A model generated the notes under the pieces. That model was given only the letters and a program-made list of their open reading frames with translations. It was not told the DNA's origin and did no database searches. Positions 6,968-8,453 of a stretch of 8,453 nt of DNA are shown piece by piece. Each line of letters opens with the position of its first letter. Position 1 is the stretch's first letter. Source of the stretch: Mycobacterium sp. (GTDB lineage Bacteria > Actinomycetota > Actinomycetes > Mycobacteriales > Mycobacteriaceae); NCBI GenBank assembly GCA_028706695.1, contig JAQTVU010000064.1, positions 1 through 8,453 of the forward strand. Direction: 5' to 3'. The translations under genes and the position numbers were made by a program.

Positions 6968-7159
6968 ACTTTGCGACGTGCGTGTTTCGGGGGAGTCCAG
7001 GCAGCTGCCAGCTGCGGCGAACCCGCAACAGCGACTGCCCGGCCTGCCGCAGCTCTTCGCGCGCCCGGTTCATCAGTTCCCCGACCGGATTTGCGGACCA
7101 GATCCCCGGTGATTCCGAAAATAGCCAGCAGATCCGAGGGCGGTGTCGCCGTCGGCCAA
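6966..7159 (-). pseudogene. zwf: zwf (glucose-6-phosphate dehydrogenase) relic with a large internal deletion
   Basis: Two ends of Zwf are joined with the middle missing. The N-terminal piece reads SDLLAIFGITGDLVRK (7137 downward), matching the start of mycobacterial Zwf1 with its GxxGDL NADP-binding turn. The C-terminal piece, in another frame, reads NPVGEL and then GQSLLRVRRSWQLPGLPR to a TAA at 6966-6968, matching the end of Zwf1 (recalled as QSLLRGHRGWQSPWLPR). The join lies near 7087-7094. About 64 codons remain of roughly 466, so over 400 residues including the active site are gone. GGGAGG at 7166-7171 stands 6 nt before a TTG at 7159, the likely old start, though one base between this TTG and SDLL also breaks the frame. 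A GTG at 7166 opens a 66-residue frame into the C-terminal piece, so a short peptide could still be made. Zwf would have fed 6-phosphogluconolactone toward the Gnd substrate. The order zwf-gnd matches M. tuberculosis Rv1121-Rv1122. Confidence 0.85.
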
Positions 7160-7228
7160 ACCGCACCTCCCGAAAGGTCCCCTGATCGGCCTACTTCGAA
7201 TCCACTACCCGCGGCGGCCGAATTCCAC

Positions 7229-7257
7229 ACTTTAGACACAGCGAAAAGACCCGACAA
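7229..7257 (-). promoter_or_regulatory. SigA-like promoter of the zwf relic and gnd2
   Basis: On the minus strand TTGTCG (7257-7252) and TAAAGT (7234-7229) are 17 nt apart, each matching four of six consensus bases, and the -10 fits TANNNT. A start would fall near 7222, about 60 nt before the old zwf start. With zwf gutted, this is now probably the gnd2 promoter, leaving a leader of about 270 nt made largely of zwf relic. Confidence 0.5.
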
Positions 7258-7297
7258 GCGCGCGGCCGCGCGGCTTCGGCGGGACACCAGCGTGGCT

Positions 7298-7314
7298 AGT
7301 GCACCGTATGCACT
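7298..7314. promoter_or_regulatory. Perfect inverted repeat, possible regulator-binding site
   Basis: AGTGCA-CCGTA-TGCACT has two perfect 6-base arms around a 5-base centre, looser outward symmetry (CTA on the left, TAG on the right), and 17 bases in all. The size suits a dimeric repressor of the TetR or GntR kind. It lies about 40 nt upstream of the gnd2-side -35 box and 14 nt before an ATG (7329) on the plus strand. The regulator is unknown. Confidence 0.35.
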
Positions 7315-7660
7315 GTAGACAATCTGCTATGCCCGGGCCGCCGAGGCCGCCGGCCCGCAGCCGGCGCGAGACTCGAGGAGTTGCCCACGCGGAGCGCCAC
7401 CCGATATCGCTGCCGTCCAGCGGTCGCGAGCCGGTCACGCCTGCCCGGGCGAACACCGATCAGCAAGGACGCCTTCGGGGCGGCAGACGTCGCCTGCGCG
7501 CCGAAGGGGCGGTATGCTGCACCGTCGACATCGAACACGCATCTGCACAACAACGGAAACGGCAAGCCGGACAACGACATTAGAGGCCACGAGAGTGCAC
7601 GTCGGTGAGCGAACCGGTGTGGGCGGCGACCAACGGCATCGCCGCCTGTCAAACGCACGC
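7315..7660. other. Unassigned gap with possible gene remnants
   Basis: No convincing gene fills this stretch. Two short plus-strand starts stand out. From ATG 7329 the first 14 codons all end in G or C and read MPGPPRPPARSRRE, after which the bias decays; this could be the tip of a lost regulator. From GTG 7605 the codons VSEPVWAATNGIAA are again strongly GC3-biased but run straight into the antisense of the hydratase 3' end. A TATGCT that fits a -10 element is at 7513-7518, without a clear -35. A GC hairpin at 7348-7366 lacks a T tract. Both fragments could be stumps left by deletions, but chance is possible in DNA this GC-rich. Confidence 0.3.
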
Positions 7661-8453
7661 TCACCCGGCGGGGTGTGCACCCGGTGGCCAGTACTCCACC
7701 GCACCGTCGTCCAGCACCACCCGGTTGTTGGAACCGTCGGGCGCGGAGGCCTCGGTGCGGAACACCGCCATGCCCGGCTCGGTGCGCCAGATCAGCGTGG
7801 TCAGCGTCTCCCCGGGAAACACCGGCGCGGTGAACCGGGCCTCGATCGAGGTGATGTTGGCCGCCACGCCGCCGCCGAGTTCGGCGACCAGCGCGCGGCC
7901 GGCCACCCCGTAGCTGCACAACCCGTGCAGGATCGGCTTGGGGAATCCGGCCAGCTCCTTGGCGAACCAGGGGTCGCTGTGCAACGGGTTGCGGTCCCCG
8001 GAGAGCCGGTAGATCAGCGCCTGATCCTCGCGGGTGGGCAGGGCGACGCGCGCGTCTGGCTCACGGTCCGGGATCTCCGGCGGGACGGGGCGCTGACCCG
8101 GCTGCCCGCCGAACCCGCCGGACTGGCGGATGACCAGGGTGGTCAACGTCTCGACGATCAGTTCACCGCAGTCAGGGTCGGTGCCGCGGCCGCGCAGCAC
8201 GACGATGGCGTTCTTGCCCTCCCCCTTGTCCTGGATGTCGGCGATCTCGGAGACCACCGACAGCTTGCCGGCGGGCGGCAGCGGCGCGTGCAACCGGATG
8301 GCCTGCGAACCGTGCAGCAGCAGCGCATGGTTGAATGTCCCGATCTTGCCCGCCACCCCGAACGCCGGGCAGCAGATCACGGCATACGTCGGCAACACCT
8401 GCTGGGTGATGTCGTGGCTGTTCTCCGTGGTGAACGACACGTCGTCGGTCCCG
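7661..8453 (-). CDS. htdY: MaoC-type (hot-dog) 3-hydroxyacyl-CoA dehydratase, 5' end off window
   Basis: Hydrates or dehydrates an enoyl/3-hydroxyacyl thioester, as (R)-specific hydratases do in fatty-acid or sterol side-chain metabolism. The sequence resembles M. tuberculosis HtdY (Rv3389c): FTTENSHD, LPTYAVICCPAFG, LHGSQAIRLHAPLP and DKGEGKNAIVVLRGRG in the N-terminal substrate-binding half, and the hydratase motif YRLSGDRNPLHSDP in the second half, with the catalytic Asp at 7994-7996 and His at 7979-7981. That is the double-hot-dog layout of eukaryote-type MFE-2 hydratases. The frame is open to the window edge, with GTDDVSFTTENSHD matching the family upstream of the GTG at 8440, so that GTG is not the start. 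About 263 of roughly 290 residues are present and about 25 are missing. In M. tuberculosis htdY is not next to zwf or gnd2, so this neighbourhood differs. The gene looks intact in what is visible. HtdY versus a close paralogue is not certain. Confidence 0.88.
   Translation of the reverse strand, partial: GTDDVSFTTENSHDITQQVLPTYAVICCPAFGVAGKIGTFNHALLLHGSQAIRLHAPLPPAGKLSVVSEIADIQDKGEGKNAIVVLRGRGTDPDCGELIVETLTTLVIRQSGGFGGQPGQRPVPPEIPDREPDARVALPTREDQALIYRLSGDRNPLHSDPWFAKELAGFPKPILHGLCSYGVAGRALVAELGGGVAANITSIEARFTAPVFPGETLTTLIWRTEPGMAVFRTEASAPDGSNNRVVLDDGAVEYWPPGAHPAG

Noticed and set aside
7348..7366. CGCCGG/CCGGCG hairpin as a terminator
   Set aside because: There is no T tract and no gene end beside it; such stems are common by chance in this GC-rich DNA.
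7296..7919. 207-residue minus-strand frame overlapping the hydratase 3' end and the gap
   Set aside because: It is out of frame with the hydratase, Arg-rich, and its first half is a shadow of a recognised enzyme.
8438..8440. GTG at 8440 as the start of the hydratase
   Set aside because: The frame continues upstream to the window edge with family-like residues, so the true start lies outside.

Overview
The window looks like chromosomal DNA of a slow-growing Mycobacterium or a close relative. It is GC-rich (about two thirds by eye), its real reading frames end most codons in G or C, and the proteins closely resemble, from memory, M. tuberculosis MetE, PpdK (Rv1127c), Rv1126c, Gnd2 (Rv1122) and HtdY (Rv3389c). 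No database search was possible, so every homology call rests on recognised motifs and remembered family sequences.

Layout. Bases 1-820 (+) hold the C-terminal third of metE, whose stop overlaps by 4 nt the stop of a convergent DUF3556 membrane protein gene (817-2565, -). Upstream of DUF3556 on the same strand are an unrecognised short reading frame (2577-2909) and a DoxX-family gene broken by one missing base (2937-3445); the three look like one operon. A short divergent promoter region (3446-3579) separates them from ppdK (3580-5166, +). The ppdK product is a pyruvate phosphate dikinase-type protein with the ATP-grasp and phosphohistidine domains but no PEP/pyruvate domain. It overlaps by 4 nt a winged-helix gene of the Rv1126c type (5163-5777, +).

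The stretch from 5774 to 7660 is eroded. A fragment matching only the C-terminus of an alpha/beta hydrolase (5774-5935, +) sits where M. tuberculosis has bpoB. An intact short-form 6-phosphogluconate dehydrogenase gene, gnd2, follows (5928-6950, -). Immediately upstream of gnd2 is a relic of zwf (glucose-6-phosphate dehydrogenase) that keeps only its first and last few dozen codons (6966-7159, -). It still has its ribosome-binding site and a good promoter, which probably now drive gnd2. Beyond that are about 340 nt of unassignable sequence with a perfect inverted repeat and two short start-like fragments, and then a MaoC/hot-dog hydratase gene (7661 to the window edge, -) resembling htdY.

Interpretation. 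Against the M. tuberculosis order zwf1-gnd2-bpoB-ephC-Rv1125-Rv1126c-ppdK, this window keeps gnd2, the Rv1126c-like gene and ppdK. It appears to have lost ephC and the Rv1125-like gene, nearly all of bpoB and the middle of zwf. With the doxX frameshift this suggests local reductive decay, though assembly errors cannot be excluded for the single-base event. I found no insertion sequence, tRNA, rRNA, CRISPR array or phage gene.
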